From NCBI GenBank assembly GCA_022571845.1, contig JACZXB010000004.1:37578-101577 (forward strand): DNA of 64,000 nt. Direction: 5' to 3'. Below are positions 24,698 through 34,552 of the stretch, one piece after another (position 1 is the stretch's first letter; each line of letters opens with the position of its first letter). A program made the translations under genes and the position numbers. This DNA comes from Candidatus Zixiibacteriota bacterium. GTDB taxonomy: Bacteria > Zixibacteria > MSB-5A5 > GN15 > FEB-12. The notes below the pieces were generated by a model that had not been told where the DNA came from, did no database searches, and worked only from the letters and a program-made list of their open reading frames with translations.

Positions 24698-27481
24698 TTA
24701 GCGTCTGATCGGGTCGATTTGGATACCGGTTGCCCCAAGTATCTGCCGCACAAAGGGATCATCGAGATTTCGCTTATATTCCGAATGCATCAGAGCCGCT
24801 CTTTGAATCTGCTGATACTCTCTTTTTTGCTGCAGAACCGCCACTAATTTACGGAATGAATAGGTATTGTTGGCGTTGGCTTTAAAAGAGTCCCATAGAA
24901 GTTTCAGACCTTCATCGTACAACAGCGCATCTCCGTTGCGTTTACTGATCTCAACTTTGATCAACCCCAAATCCTGAGAATAAAACATGTTTTCGGGATT
25001 GGACTCTGAGAATGACTTAAGGGTATCATGAACAAGCTGCAGGATTGAATCCCCTTTGGTGCTGTCTCCTCTGACATCATAAAGGGCAGTCAATAAAAGC
25101 GCAGTTTGCCAGTATTCCGGATAAACATTGATAATTTTTCCTGCCAATTTCATAGCCCGGGTAGTATCTCCATTCTTCAACAGAGCATCGTAGATGCGGA
25201 TAGCGTTGACCCCCATTGTCACATACACGCCGGTGGCATTGTCATCACGATAGACCGAGGCATCGCTGTAGCCATCGTACTTATATTCGTTCATATAAAG
25301 GTCATAGCCCTTGTCAATATCGACAAGCCCCTCTGGCGGGTTGCGATCGAGTCTATACACCACTCCTGTCGCAGTTGCCCTGCTTCTTAAATTGAGAGGA
25401 GAGGCGGCATAAGGTGGGGAACTGAAATATATCGGGTTTTCCCATTTGTTTTCTAAAACTATACGGTCAACCAGCATATCCTGAACTTTGACAATCTGGC
25501 CATTGTAGCGTGTGGCCTGAAGATAGGTTTGACGACGGTTCCGGGGAATATCAATGAACATCCTTTTAGGTCTGAATGTTATGTTGCCTGAACCATCAAT
25601 GTATTCGTCCCAGAGAATCTGGTCTTTTGAAAGATTTATCGGCACATTAAAACGGTTTTGTTGCTGTTCAGCGTACCAGTCAGTATTGAGAAGCGACAGA
25701 TTTACGACTCTAATATCTGTGCGGTAGCCGTAAACTTCCTGCATGCACCATAGCGGAAAAGTGTCGTTGTCACCGGAAGTAAACAAGATTGCGTTTTCAG
25801 CGCAGCTATCTAAAATATTTGCAGCATACAAGTAGGGGATATAATTGTTTGAGCGGTCGTTATGGTGGTAGCTGTGCCCAAATGATATTCCGGGCAAGAG
25901 CGCCAGAATAGCAGAAACATAGACGATTTTTTTGCCAAGCTCCGGTGAGGAAGCCGCCAGTTTGTCACGGATAATCATTATCAGGGCGGAGATGCCCATG
26001 CCCATGGCAATGCCAAAAAAGACAAAGGCCGGCGTAAAGAAATAGTCACGGTTGCGGACTTCCTGATAAGCGTCGGTGGTTCTAAAATCATACTGGGTGC
26101 CGTCGGCAAAATTCATATAGAGCACCAGACCGGCTGAGCATATTAAGAAAAGTGTAAAAAATGGCAGACCAATTTCCAGCCGTTTTTTTATGGCCACAAC
26201 CATTCCCAGTATGCCTAAAGAGAAGAAAACGCTCAAGAACAGCCAGCCGCCGGGAGAATACTGTTCTTCGAAATACGACCAGAAGCCCATATTGGCGTGA
26301 CGACCGAACTGGTTTTCCCATTTGCCGCGGCGGTCAAACATGCGGTCCGTCATTGAAGTCTGTCCGTACTGTTTGCGGTCGAGGAAATCTATAAAAGTCT
26401 TAAAGCTGCGGGAGGGATTGTTCTCGTCAATGTTAGGGTTCTGAGTAGAGCGAATCGGTATATACAAATGCGAAGACATACCGAGGAAGCCTACAAAGAT
26501 AATGGCCAGCCCTGATTTCCAATGCAGGTTCCATCTGTATTTTGTAGCTATGACTCCCAGCAAAGCCAGCAATAAAAAAGCAAATGGGGTTATCATCAGA
26601 TACTTTTCAAAGCCTATCATTACAGTAGAAACCGAGGCAACCGCTATCAGCAAGGCCCAGTTGATACTTCTGAAAGTCAGACCGATTAAGACCATGCCCA
26701 AAACTGCTGATATGAAATAGAAATTTCTGGAGATATTGCCTATGTTGATACCTTCACCATGTTCGGCCATCAGGAAAATTAGAAATAATTCAACTATTAT
26801 GAAACCGCAGATAAGCGCCCAGTCCCTTGTAGTGGCTTCTTTTTTAATTATGAAAAAGACCGCCGCGATCGGCACTACCAAAAATACAGTCATATGGGCG
26901 CCAATCCCCAAAAGAGCCAGGTAAATGGACAGAATCATCAGCCGCTCGGCTTTGGCAGTTCCTCTGGCTTCAAAGTATTTCAAAGTCAGCCAGATTATTG
27001 CAACTGAAAGTGCCAGCGCCAGGCCGTAGACCTCAGCCTCGACTGAGTTAGCCCAGTTGGTCCGGCCAAAAGCTACAAACAGACCCCCGGCAAAGCCTCC
27101 GATATAGGCTATCATTCGGTTGGTTTTATCACCCCGCTTTTCGCCAAAGAAATAGCCGACCAGTCTAACTGTCAGCAGATAGCTGAAAAGGGCTGTAAAA
27201 GCCGAAGAAACCACAGAGATGTAGTTTATTCTGTATGAGATATCATCCACAAAAGGGATCAATGAAATGACCCTGCCCAACAGGACAAAAACCGGTGTTC
27301 CCGGCGGATGGGGAATTCCCAGAATATAAGCACAGGCAATGAATTCGCCACAGTCCCAGAATGAAAAAGTGGGCTGAACTGTCAGGGCATAGACCACAAA
27401 AGAGAGCAAGAATACTACCGCACCAATAAATGCATTGGTGCGGTCAAATTTTTCTCCGTCAGGTAGCACGGATATGGACAA
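24698..27481 (-). CDS. DUF2723 family membrane protein (putative glycosyltransferase)
   Basis: A 927-aa membrane protein. The DUF2723 signature is near the N-terminus (TVQPTFSFWDCGEFIACAYI then GIPHPPGTPVFVLLGR). About 12 hydrophobic segments lie in residues 15-520. A soluble C-terminal half has TPR-like character (SILQLVHDTLKSF, KLVAVLQQKREYQQIQ). Known relatives include eukaryotic TMEM260 and GT-C-type protein O-mannosyltransferases, so transfer of a lipid-linked sugar to exported proteins is plausible but unproven. The start is a TTG at 27481 fixed by AGGAGG six bases upstream. It is common in this type of bacterium. Confidence 0.9.
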   Translation of the reverse strand: MSISVLPDGEKFDRTNAFIGAVVFLLSFVVYALTVQPTFSFWDCGEFIACAYILGIPHPPGTPVFVLLGRVISLIPFVDDISYRINYISVVSSAFTALFSYLLTVRLVGYFFGEKRGDKTNRMIAYIGGFAGGLFVAFGRTNWANSVEAEVYGLALALSVAIIWLTLKYFEARGTAKAERLMILSIYLALLGIGAHMTVFLVVPIAAVFFIIKKEATTRDWALICGFIIVELFLIFLMAEHGEGINIGNISRNFYFISAVLGMVLIGLTFRSINWALLIAVASVSTVMIGFEKYLMITPFAFLLLALLGVIATKYRWNLHWKSGLAIIFVGFLGMSSHLYIPIRSTQNPNIDENNPSRSFKTFIDFLDRKQYGQTSMTDRMFDRRGKWENQFGRHANMGFWSYFEEQYSPGGWLFLSVFFSLGILGMVVAIKKRLEIGLPFFTLFLICSAGLVLYMNFADGTQYDFRTTDAYQEVRNRDYFFTPAFVFFGIAMGMGISALIMIIRDKLAASSPELGKKIVYVSAILALLPGISFGHSYHHNDRSNNYIPYLYAANILDSCAENAILFTSGDNDTFPLWCMQEVYGYRTDIRVVNLSLLNTDWYAEQQQNRFNVPINLSKDQILWDEYIDGSGNITFRPKRMFIDIPRNRRQTYLQATRYNGQIVKVQDMLVDRIVLENKWENPIYFSSPPYAASPLNLRSRATATGVVYRLDRNPPEGLVDIDKGYDLYMNEYKYDGYSDASVYRDDNATGVYVTMGVNAIRIYDALLKNGDTTRAMKLAGKIINVYPEYWQTALLLTALYDVRGDSTKGDSILQLVHDTLKSFSESNPENMFYSQDLGLIKVEISKRNGDALLYDEGLKLLWDSFKANANNTYSFRKLVAVLQQKREYQQIQRAALMHSEYKRNLDDPFVRQILGATGIQIDPIRR

Positions 27482-27626
27482 GTAATCCTCCTAAAGCCGT
27501 CTTAATACTTACCGATAAATATAAGTAGCCAATAATTGGCCTAAGTAAATGTATCGTGTCCTAAGGCACAACTCTAAAGTTGTACAAGTAGGGCTTATTG
27601 AAAGATTAAATCATTAAGGCAAATTA

Positions 27627-27875
27627 ATGTTTATCTGGTGTTCAATTCTATTCGGACTTGGTATCTTGGCCTTTCTGGATTCTATACTCAATATGGGTGA
27701 TATCTTCCGGCAGGTGAACTCAGTCTTCTTTATGCTCATATCTCTGGCGCTTTTGATTCGGACTACTACCAAGATGAAAACAAAGAGCAAAGAGAATTAT
27801 GAAAGCAGGGTTTATAATCTTGAGCAGCAAGTGAAAATACTCAAGGAAGGCCGCGAAAAGATCAAGGATTATTAA
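27627..27875 (+). CDS. Small membrane protein with coiled-coil tail, 82 aa
   Basis: Two hydrophobic segments (residues 1-20 and about 30-46, SVFFMLISLALLI) are followed by a basic then helical tail (NYESRVYNLEQQVKILKEGREKIKDY) with heptad-like spacing. No family is recognised. An AAGG SD lies nine bases before the ATG. Its 3' end overlaps the converging TPR gene by four bases. It resembles small phage-shock-like or stator accessory proteins only in outline. Confidence 0.65.
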   Translation: MFIWCSILFGLGILAFLDSILNMGDIFRQVNSVFFMLISLALLIRTTTKMKTKSKENYESRVYNLEQQVKILKEGREKIKDY

Positions 27876-29716
27876 CTTGGGGCAGTAACCAAGTCTGCCT
27901 CTCTCAGTATCTGCCTGACTTTATTTATGAATGGATAATTGGGGTAGCTTTCCAGAAGAGTTTTGTAGATCTGTTTTGCTTCCTCGTCTGAATCTTCTGA
28001 ATTAAACAAAATATCCGCTTTGATTTTAAGTCCAAAGGGCAGGTAATACGATTCGGGAAATTCTTTGGCCAGCCGGTCGACATAGCTTACAGCTTTTTTT
28101 TCATCTCCATTTTCCAGTACGATTTCTGTCATCTGAAACAAGGCAAAATCTGCCAGAGCTTTGTTTCGAGCGTTTACAGCGGCAGAGAGACGGAAAACAG
28201 CTGAGTCGTGCCGGTTCATTTCTTCAAAAAGATAGGCGCCTGCAAAATAGTCAAGCAGCTCTGTTGCATTTTCAGCGCGGTCCATCAGAAACAGCAGCTT
28301 AATGGCATCATTGACATATAGTCCTTTGGGATGTTTAACTATCAATTCATTAAGAAGCGCGCTGGCTGAGTCATATTTTTTATCGTAGAAACTTATCAAG
28401 GCTAAATTATATATGACAAGTTCTGATATGCGGGAGTTTCTTCTAAGCGCCGTAAGTTCAGCGTATTCTTTTCTGGCGTTTTCCAAATCGCCCATTTTCA
28501 TATAGGCCTTAGGAATACCAAGCAGCGCTTCAGTATAGAACTGTCCGGCAAAATAGTGAGTTATGACGGAGTCGAAGTATATCAGAGCCAGTTCGGGTTG
28601 ATTGGTTCTATCCAGATAAACAGATCCGATTCGATAAGTTGCCTCCCCTTTATCCTGAGCTCGAGGGAATGTTGCCGCGATGGTGTCATAGATGGCGATT
28701 GCACTGGCATACTCAGCGGTCTCTTCCAGGGCTTTGGCATACTTAAAATAGAACTCCCCTTTGTGCGGTTTATTGGCTATGTCCTTGACTGCGTACTCAC
28801 ACATCCTGACTGCCTGGGGATAGAGATTACGTTCCATTGTCTCTCTTAAGTACAGCATGATACTGGCGCCTCTGAAATTTTCTGCAGAATCCTGTTTGAG
28901 CGCAAACTGATAGGCGTCGTCAAATCTCTCTGCCCTAAGATAGTACGCTGACAAAAGACGGAACACGCGGCCAGACGAGTCAACCTTGGAAAAGCCGACT
29001 AGAGCTTCTTCTGCTATTCTGGCTGACTCCCCGAAACTGAGAAGTTCCGAAAGTCCCTTTTCTGCATTGGCAGCAAATCTTGAACTGTCCCTGATGATCT
29101 TAAAATATTCCTGGCAGGCTTCTTTATAGACGCCTCTGCCTTTGAGAATTCCAGCACGTTCCATGGCCATAACAGTTGAATCATTCGAAATCCTTCTCAG
29201 TTCCAGAATTGCTTCGAGAGCCTCTTCTTCTAAGTCCGCCCGGACCATACTTCTGATAACAGAGGCAGGTGCCCCCGGACGCTTAGGGTCGACCTGACTG
29301 AGTAGGTCTTTATAAATCTTTTTTCCTTCGTCCAGTTTCCCCTGACCTATAAAACTTTCTGCCAGATTTAACTGGTAACTGACATTGCCGGGGAATTTCT
29401 TGATGAGCCTCCTGAGCAGTAACTCCCCTTTGGCGTATTGTTTGAGATGCTCGTAGCAGCTCTTGAGTGAGTTGGCTATTACTAAATTATCAGGGTCAAT
29501 TTCGTAGAGAGTTTCAAGAACGTCTGCAGCAGCTTGAAAGTCCCGTGAAGACATCAGTCGGCGCGCCAATTGGAATCTGGGGTCGGTTGACAGCTGGTAC
29601 TGAACTTCGCCGGATGGCTTCTTTAGTACGCGACTTTCTGTCACCCCTGCGTAAAGTTGCGACGAAAGAGTTAGCAGGCAAATAACAGCAAATGTAAGAG
29701 AACGACCAGAGCGCAT
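27872..29716 (-). CDS. Secreted TPR protein, 614 aa
   Basis: The signal peptide is at residues 1-24 (LTFAVICLLTLSSQLYAG). The rest is built of helical tetratricopeptide repeats (FQAAADVLETLYEIDPDN, YAKGELLLRRLIKKFPGN, YASAIAIYDTIAATFPRA, YDSASALLNELIVKHPKG, EEAKQIYKTLLESYPNYP). It is probably a periplasmic scaffold. The start lies one base after the DUF4175 stop, so the two proteins are made together and likely act together at the membrane. Similar TPR proteins accompany DUF4175 elsewhere. The function is unknown. Confidence 0.85.
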   Translation of the reverse strand: MRSGRSLTFAVICLLTLSSQLYAGVTESRVLKKPSGEVQYQLSTDPRFQLARRLMSSRDFQAAADVLETLYEIDPDNLVIANSLKSCYEHLKQYAKGELLLRRLIKKFPGNVSYQLNLAESFIGQGKLDEGKKIYKDLLSQVDPKRPGAPASVIRSMVRADLEEEALEAILELRRISNDSTVMAMERAGILKGRGVYKEACQEYFKIIRDSSRFAANAEKGLSELLSFGESARIAEEALVGFSKVDSSGRVFRLLSAYYLRAERFDDAYQFALKQDSAENFRGASIMLYLRETMERNLYPQAVRMCEYAVKDIANKPHKGEFYFKYAKALEETAEYASAIAIYDTIAATFPRAQDKGEATYRIGSVYLDRTNQPELALIYFDSVITHYFAGQFYTEALLGIPKAYMKMGDLENARKEYAELTALRRNSRISELVIYNLALISFYDKKYDSASALLNELIVKHPKGLYVNDAIKLLFLMDRAENATELLDYFAGAYLFEEMNRHDSAVFRLSAAVNARNKALADFALFQMTEIVLENGDEKKAVSYVDRLAKEFPESYYLPFGLKIKADILFNSEDSDEEAKQIYKTLLESYPNYPFINKVRQILREADLVTAPS

Positions 29717-32700
29717 TTAGTTTTGAGAATTAATTTGGTTCACTCTGCCGCCGGATTGAATTTGCAGCAGCGCTTTAAAATATGCTTTTATCTGTTCTTC
29801 ATATTGCGCCGGGTAAGAGCCGCCGAGATATTCACGAAGTCTGTCTTCAAGATTGCTCTTGTCATTTAAGATATCGCTCGATAATGCCGGCGGCAGATAA
29901 GTTGCCGCCTGACTGGCTGTATTGGCTTGGCGCTGCTCGGTAAAGTCACGTCTTTGCAGCGAACGCGAAGCTTCCAGCAAGCGCGAGTATATCTTAAGCT
30001 GACGCTCGGTTGTTTCTGAGCCGACTTCTCCTTCGATTAGCGCTTCTTCAACTTCACGCATCTCTTCGGCGATATCACTCAACCTGCCCAGAATCTGCCG
30101 CGAGTTTCCAAACTCCTCAGCTAATTGCTCCAGAGATTTTCTCAAAGCGGCCTGTTCGCCGGCCAGTCTTTCAAAACTTTCCCGCTGATCTCCCTGACCC
30201 ATCCTGGGGTTATTTCCGCCGGGGTTATTGCAGCTGTTTTGAGTCTGCTGGTTGAGCTTGTTTTGTTGGTTGCTCATCTTCTCGAGTTGTTTCATGCCGT
30301 TGCTGCAATTGCTGGCATTATCGCATTGGCTTTGCTGATCCAGTGATTCCATCAGTCGCAGTGATGCTTTGTTTAAGCCTGCCATAGCCTCGAGCTGGTT
30401 GCGCTTGGCCTGTGCCTGATTACGGCTTTCTCCAAAACCATTTACGGCCAGCTGCATTTTCTGAGTGGCTGCCTCTACAATAGCATTTAATTCTGCCGCC
30501 ACGAATGGCGACTGCTTGCCAAGCTCTGCAATTCTGTTTTTCAGCCCGTTGCAGGATTTGGCCAGTTCCTGCTGCTGCTGTGCCATCTCGCGCTGGAGAG
30601 ATGACTGCTGCTGCATCATAGCCGACTGCTGCATAAGTGCTTCTTGATTTTTTGACAGATAATTGGTGTCATCTAAGGCTGCTCTCATTTCCTGTTTAAT
30701 TCTTTCACTATCATCACCCTGCATTTGTGAGAACATTTGCTGCATCTGGTTAACCATTTCACGGAGTTTTGATTCGGCCTCTTTACCCTGGCTGGACGCT
30801 TTTTTCTTTTGCTTTTGGTTTAAGGCATCTGACATCTGCTGCATGTTTTCGCCGGCATCGGTTTTTTCCAGAGCCTGCGCAAACTTCTGGAGTTCCTTTG
30901 AGTCCTGCATCTTGGCTTCAGCGGCCAGCTTGTTTAACTCTGCGACTTCTTTTTGAAGTTTTTCTAACTCTTTTTTGAGTTCATCTTCGGTCTTGCTTAA
31001 GTCCGCAAGTTTGTCTTTGTCAGACGACTCAGTTTCTTTATTCATTTCTTCCTGACGGTCGGCCAGCTCTTCGGCTTTGCGCATCATTGCTTCCATCTTT
31101 TGCATAACCTGCATTTTTTTCAAAAGAGCCAGAGTCCGCTCCAGACGATCCAGCATTTCTTCCTGTGACAGCTGGTATTCTTCCATCGCTTTTTGGATTT
31201 CGTTTTGATCCATATTCCTGAGAGCTTCCATCAGGCGCTGCTGGGCTTTCTTCATATCTGGAGTAGCAACTTCTTCAAATAGTTTTTGAATTTGCTGCAT
31301 TTTTTCTAAAATTTCACGGCTGAGTAGAGCATTCTCCGCCATCTTTTCAATCGCCCGTTCCATCTCCTCGGCATTCCTTTCAATCTCATCTGCCATCTGG
31401 GCATTCTTGTCTACAATACCTTCAAGCTCTTTTTGCTGCTGCCAGTCGACTTTATTGACATTCTTTTGCTGAGCGCGAATTTTCCTGGCAGCATCTTTTA
31501 GCTTGGCCGCCATCTCGCGTCCCTGCCTGAGAAGGTTCTCGGTACTGGTAACGCGCCGCGACGTTTCCTGCTCCGATTGTGAAATGATTTCATCCAGCGA
31601 TGGCAGACGCGCCACATACTGGCGGGTCTTGCTGACTTTGGGGCCGGAGATTTTGTCATTGTCGGCAACTTCAAAATGATAAAGACAATAATCACCGGGA
31701 TACATATTGAGCTGGTCCATATCCCAGTTAAATTCAATTTCACCTTCGGTTTTGATACGCTCGGGAAAATGAATAACCGCCACATGTTCTTCTGAAGGAT
31801 TGCCGCGATAGATTGTGGTGAATTTTAACACTAACGATGAAAAACCGTAGTCATCAAAGATGCGGACTTTGAGCGGCAGCACCATCTCATCAGTCAGGTT
31901 GACATCGAACCCGGGACGAAGCAGGCTGATTGACGGATACTCATCCGGCACAGCGGTGACATAGTACTGAATCGGGTCGGGGTTTTCTTCGCCTAAGTGG
32001 TCGGTTAACCTGAAATAATATGACTGCGAATTCTCGACCACCAGTGACGCTTCAGCCACTTTGCCGCTTACTTTCATAGGCAGACGGCTCTCGTTATCAA
32101 AAACCATTTCTACTTTTTCTACGGCAAGGTTCGAGCTGGTTTTGATATTGACGCGGCTGCCGGTGACTGCCGAAAACGAACCGTTGTTCTCGTCGATTAC
32201 AGTCGGCTCCAGGCCAGTATAGTCAGGATAAAAGATGGAAAGCTTTATGCCGTTGACTCTGGGTTTGTCGACTACATCAACTTTTTGAATATCTGTTTTT
32301 CTGCGTCCGGCCTGGACGTAGTAATCGAACGACCTGTTGACCTGCCTGAGTTTAACAGAAAATGATAACGAGTCGCCAAAATCTGTCTGGCCGCGTCTGA
32401 TTTTTCGAATATCTATTTCCGTGGATTGCCAGTTACCGCCGGTAAAGCGGTGATAAATTCTGGCAGTCCTGGGAAAGCCGTCGCCGCTTAAGAAGCCACC
32501 GATTTCTATATCGCGATACTTGACCCATTCGGTCGAGCCGGGAAAGACCGAAAGCTGGTAGCCCAGAGGAGGCGCCACCACAGCGGTCGGGTTGGAGTAA
32601 ACTTCCAGCGAGTAGCCGAAAAAGCCCGGGAAGATAAACAAAACCGCGACTGAAAAAATTGCCGCCAGCCCGAATGTCCTGCCGGTCTTTAGAACTGAAC

Positions 32701-33139
32701 CGAAAGTTAAGGCATCATTAAAATTTACATTGCCTGATTTTTGCAGAGCTTGCACTAAAGTTAAATCTATCAGCTCGGATGAATAGCCAACAGGTTTCGT
32801 GGATCTTGAAAATTGAATTGCAGCTATCAGTCTGCCTTTGAGATCAGGATATTTTTCTTCCAGATTAACAGCCACAGCATCTATGTCGCCGTTAAATAGT
32901 CTGGTAACTGCAAACTTGCTGAAAAAATAAAGAGCAAGAGCGCCTGATATTGTAAGCAGCGCAATTTTCAGCCAGACCGGCAGAATAAAAACCGCCGCCA
33001 GAAGAGACAGTATAAACCAGGTCGACAAAACCGCAGCGCCGGTGGCCAAAACGCCTGAGACGAACAAAGTCAGCCGCTGTTTGATAAGTACATTTTTGAG
33101 CTGGCGAATAAGTTTTTCTGCAGAATTTATGTTGGCCAT
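29717..33139 (-). CDS. DUF4175 family membrane protein with long coiled coil
   Basis: A 1140-aa protein. Two to three TM segments lie near the N-terminus (FILSLLAAVFILPVWLKIAL, LKIALLTISGALALYFF) and one at about 165. The DUF4175 hallmark VNLEEKYPDLKGRLIAAIQF is at about 93. Next come Ig-like periplasmic stretches (about 230-520) and then a very long Gln/Glu/Met-rich coiled coil (about 530-1000, for example QQSAMMQQQSSLQREMAQQQQ shortened). The family function is unknown. It is a conserved envelope protein next to DUF4159, MoxR/DUF58-type genes in other genomes. AGAGG lies before the ATG. Confidence 0.88.
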   Translation of the reverse strand: MANINSAEKLIRQLKNVLIKQRLTLFVSGVLATGAAVLSTWFILSLLAAVFILPVWLKIALLTISGALALYFFSKFAVTRLFNGDIDAVAVNLEEKYPDLKGRLIAAIQFSRSTKPVGYSSELIDLTLVQALQKSGNVNFNDALTFGSVLKTGRTFGLAAIFSVAVLFIFPGFFGYSLEVYSNPTAVVAPPLGYQLSVFPGSTEWVKYRDIEIGGFLSGDGFPRTARIYHRFTGGNWQSTEIDIRKIRRGQTDFGDSLSFSVKLRQVNRSFDYYVQAGRRKTDIQKVDVVDKPRVNGIKLSIFYPDYTGLEPTVIDENNGSFSAVTGSRVNIKTSSNLAVEKVEMVFDNESRLPMKVSGKVAEASLVVENSQSYYFRLTDHLGEENPDPIQYYVTAVPDEYPSISLLRPGFDVNLTDEMVLPLKVRIFDDYGFSSLVLKFTTIYRGNPSEEHVAVIHFPERIKTEGEIEFNWDMDQLNMYPGDYCLYHFEVADNDKISGPKVSKTRQYVARLPSLDEIISQSEQETSRRVTSTENLLRQGREMAAKLKDAARKIRAQQKNVNKVDWQQQKELEGIVDKNAQMADEIERNAEEMERAIEKMAENALLSREILEKMQQIQKLFEEVATPDMKKAQQRLMEALRNMDQNEIQKAMEEYQLSQEEMLDRLERTLALLKKMQVMQKMEAMMRKAEELADRQEEMNKETESSDKDKLADLSKTEDELKKELEKLQKEVAELNKLAAEAKMQDSKELQKFAQALEKTDAGENMQQMSDALNQKQKKKASSQGKEAESKLREMVNQMQQMFSQMQGDDSERIKQEMRAALDDTNYLSKNQEALMQQSAMMQQQSSLQREMAQQQQELAKSCNGLKNRIAELGKQSPFVAAELNAIVEAATQKMQLAVNGFGESRNQAQAKRNQLEAMAGLNKASLRLMESLDQQSQCDNASNCSNGMKQLEKMSNQQNKLNQQTQNSCNNPGGNNPRMGQGDQRESFERLAGEQAALRKSLEQLAEEFGNSRQILGRLSDIAEEMREVEEALIEGEVGSETTERQLKIYSRLLEASRSLQRRDFTEQRQANTASQAATYLPPALSSDILNDKSNLEDRLREYLGGSYPAQYEEQIKAYFKALLQIQSGGRVNQINSQN

Positions 33140-33293
33140 TTTGAACCTCTGGTTTTGATTCGGTCTCAGACTACTTTAGTATTTATAGGGCAAAAACGCT
33201 GCCCGTCATTATATATAATATATATCGTTTATTTATCGTATATCGTCAAACAATCTTACTAACGGCCGGTGAGAACTCCAAAAAAGCCGTTTA

Positions 33294-34025
33294 TTAGTAT
33301 AACAATCCATAAGTTAGTATGTTCAGCCCCATTTTCAAAGCCTCAAGTCTTTTCTCTTCGGGGTCATTGTGCACTTGCTGGTCTTCCCAGCCATCGCCTA
33401 TATCTGATTCCACCATAAAATAGACCACCACCCGGCCATCCACTATTACGGCATATCCACGGGGAGGATTGTTGTCGTGCTCATGTATTTTCGGGGGGCC
33501 GTTGGGGAAATCGTAAAAACTGTGGTAAAGCGGATGGTCAAAGGGCAGCTCTGTCACTTCCCGCTCAGGAAAAAGCGCCGCCAGTTCTTTTTTGAAAGAG
33601 GCTTCCAGGCCATAGGAATCATTTACAAATAGAAATCCGCCCAGAGATAAATACTGGCGCAGCCGCTGCCGTTCTTCTTCTGAGAAACTTATAGTGCCGT
33701 GACCGGTGGCAAACAGGAAGGGATAATTGAAAAGTTCCGGGTCGGTTAGTTTGACCACTCGCTCGACTGTATCTACCGGGTAATCACTGTTGTCGCGGAC
33801 AAATTTGAGAAAATTCGGTAAAGCCGAACTGCCCCAGTACCAATCTCCCCCGCCTGAATAATGCAGCCTGGCCACTTTGATAGCCGAGGGATTGGGGTGG
33901 TGGGCGACATCTTCTGTGATTTTGACGCCACGTGGAATCTGGATTCTTCTTTGAGCCAAAACTGAACCGGCCAGGACGGCGAAAATAACGAACAGTAGCA
34001 AGATTTTAAGTGAACGGATTACCAT
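33294..34025 (-). CDS. DUF4159 domain-containing exported protein
   Basis: A 243-aa protein. The signal peptide is at residues 1-24 (ILLLFVIFAVLAGSVLA, cut before QRRIQIP). The DUF4159 body has VARLHYSGGGDWYWG, PFLFATGHGTISFS, LRQYLSLGGFLFVNDSYG and the RGYAVIVDGRVVVYFMVE end. The fold is a flavodoxin/GATase-like alpha/beta domain, and its catalytic role is unknown. The Met at 34025 is preferred over 34043 because a duplicated copy of this 5' end at 35263-35391 also starts there. It is followed downstream by the DUF4175 and TPR genes, a conserved trio. Confidence 0.88.
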   Translation of the reverse strand: MVIRSLKILLLFVIFAVLAGSVLAQRRIQIPRGVKITEDVAHHPNPSAIKVARLHYSGGGDWYWGSSALPNFLKFVRDNSDYPVDTVERVVKLTDPELFNYPFLFATGHGTISFSEEERQRLRQYLSLGGFLFVNDSYGLEASFKKELAALFPEREVTELPFDHPLYHSFYDFPNGPPKIHEHDNNPPRGYAVIVDGRVVVYFMVESDIGDGWEDQQVHNDPEEKRLEALKMGLNILTYGLLY

Positions 34026-34063
34026 ACTATAATATACACCCAAAATCGCTTTTTGCCTGAAAA
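33901..34063. repeat. Left copy of a 163-bp direct repeat (DUF4159 5' end)
   Basis: It aligns without gaps to 35267-35429 (offset 1366, 21 differences, about 87 percent identity). The 43 bp covering the leader and start region (34021-34063) are identical. Two lipoprotein genes lie between the copies. Confidence 0.9.
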
Positions 34064-34210
34064 ATATTGGCTTAGAATTTTAGAAATCAAAGGGGCAGAT
34101 GTCCACATCTGCCTCCCACAATCAAAAAGCTTGACAATATTAGATTTTTTGATTTTCTTATCCACCTTAGTAATGGTTATATGGCTGAATCCATTAAAAC
34201 TTCGGTGGTT

Positions 34211-34549
34211 ATGTACAGGTTGATTAAGTATTTGATATTCATAGTCTTGCCCCTTGTGGCTATAGGATGTACTGACTCAGCAACAAATACTGATGAAGAG
34301 CAAAAGTCTGATTTCGTACCGGGGCAGGTGATTGTACGATTCGTTTCCAGTGTATCATCGGATAGCGCTCAAGTCATTATTGAGTCTTTTGCGCTCATAT
34401 CGCTTGAAGTACTGTCGGACGAAATAAAGATCGTACTGATTGGCGTTCCCGTAGGACAAGAAATTCAATGGGTAAAAGTGCTGAATGAACACCCCGCAAT
34501 ACATTCCGCTCAACTCAACCATACGGGAATTGAATTGAGAGAAGACTAA
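34211..34549 (+). CDS. Lipoprotein with a subtilase-propeptide-like domain
   Basis: The Met at 34211 yields a short lipoprotein signal (LIKYLIFIVLPLVAIGC). The mature part reads FVPGQVIVRFVSSVSSDSA ... VLIGVPVGQEIQWVKVLNEH ... IHSAQLNH. This resembles the fervidolysin/I9-type propeptide domain that chaperones or inhibits subtilisin-like proteases, here without a protease. An earlier ATG at 34181 is possible. It is followed three bases later by another lipoprotein-like gene. The two form a cargo bounded by direct repeats. Confidence 0.65.
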   Translation: MYRLIKYLIFIVLPLVAIGCTDSATNTDEEQKSDFVPGQVIVRFVSSVSSDSAQVIIESFALISLEVLSDEIKIVLIGVPVGQEIQWVKVLNEHPAIHSAQLNHTGIELRED

Positions 34550-34552
34550 TAA

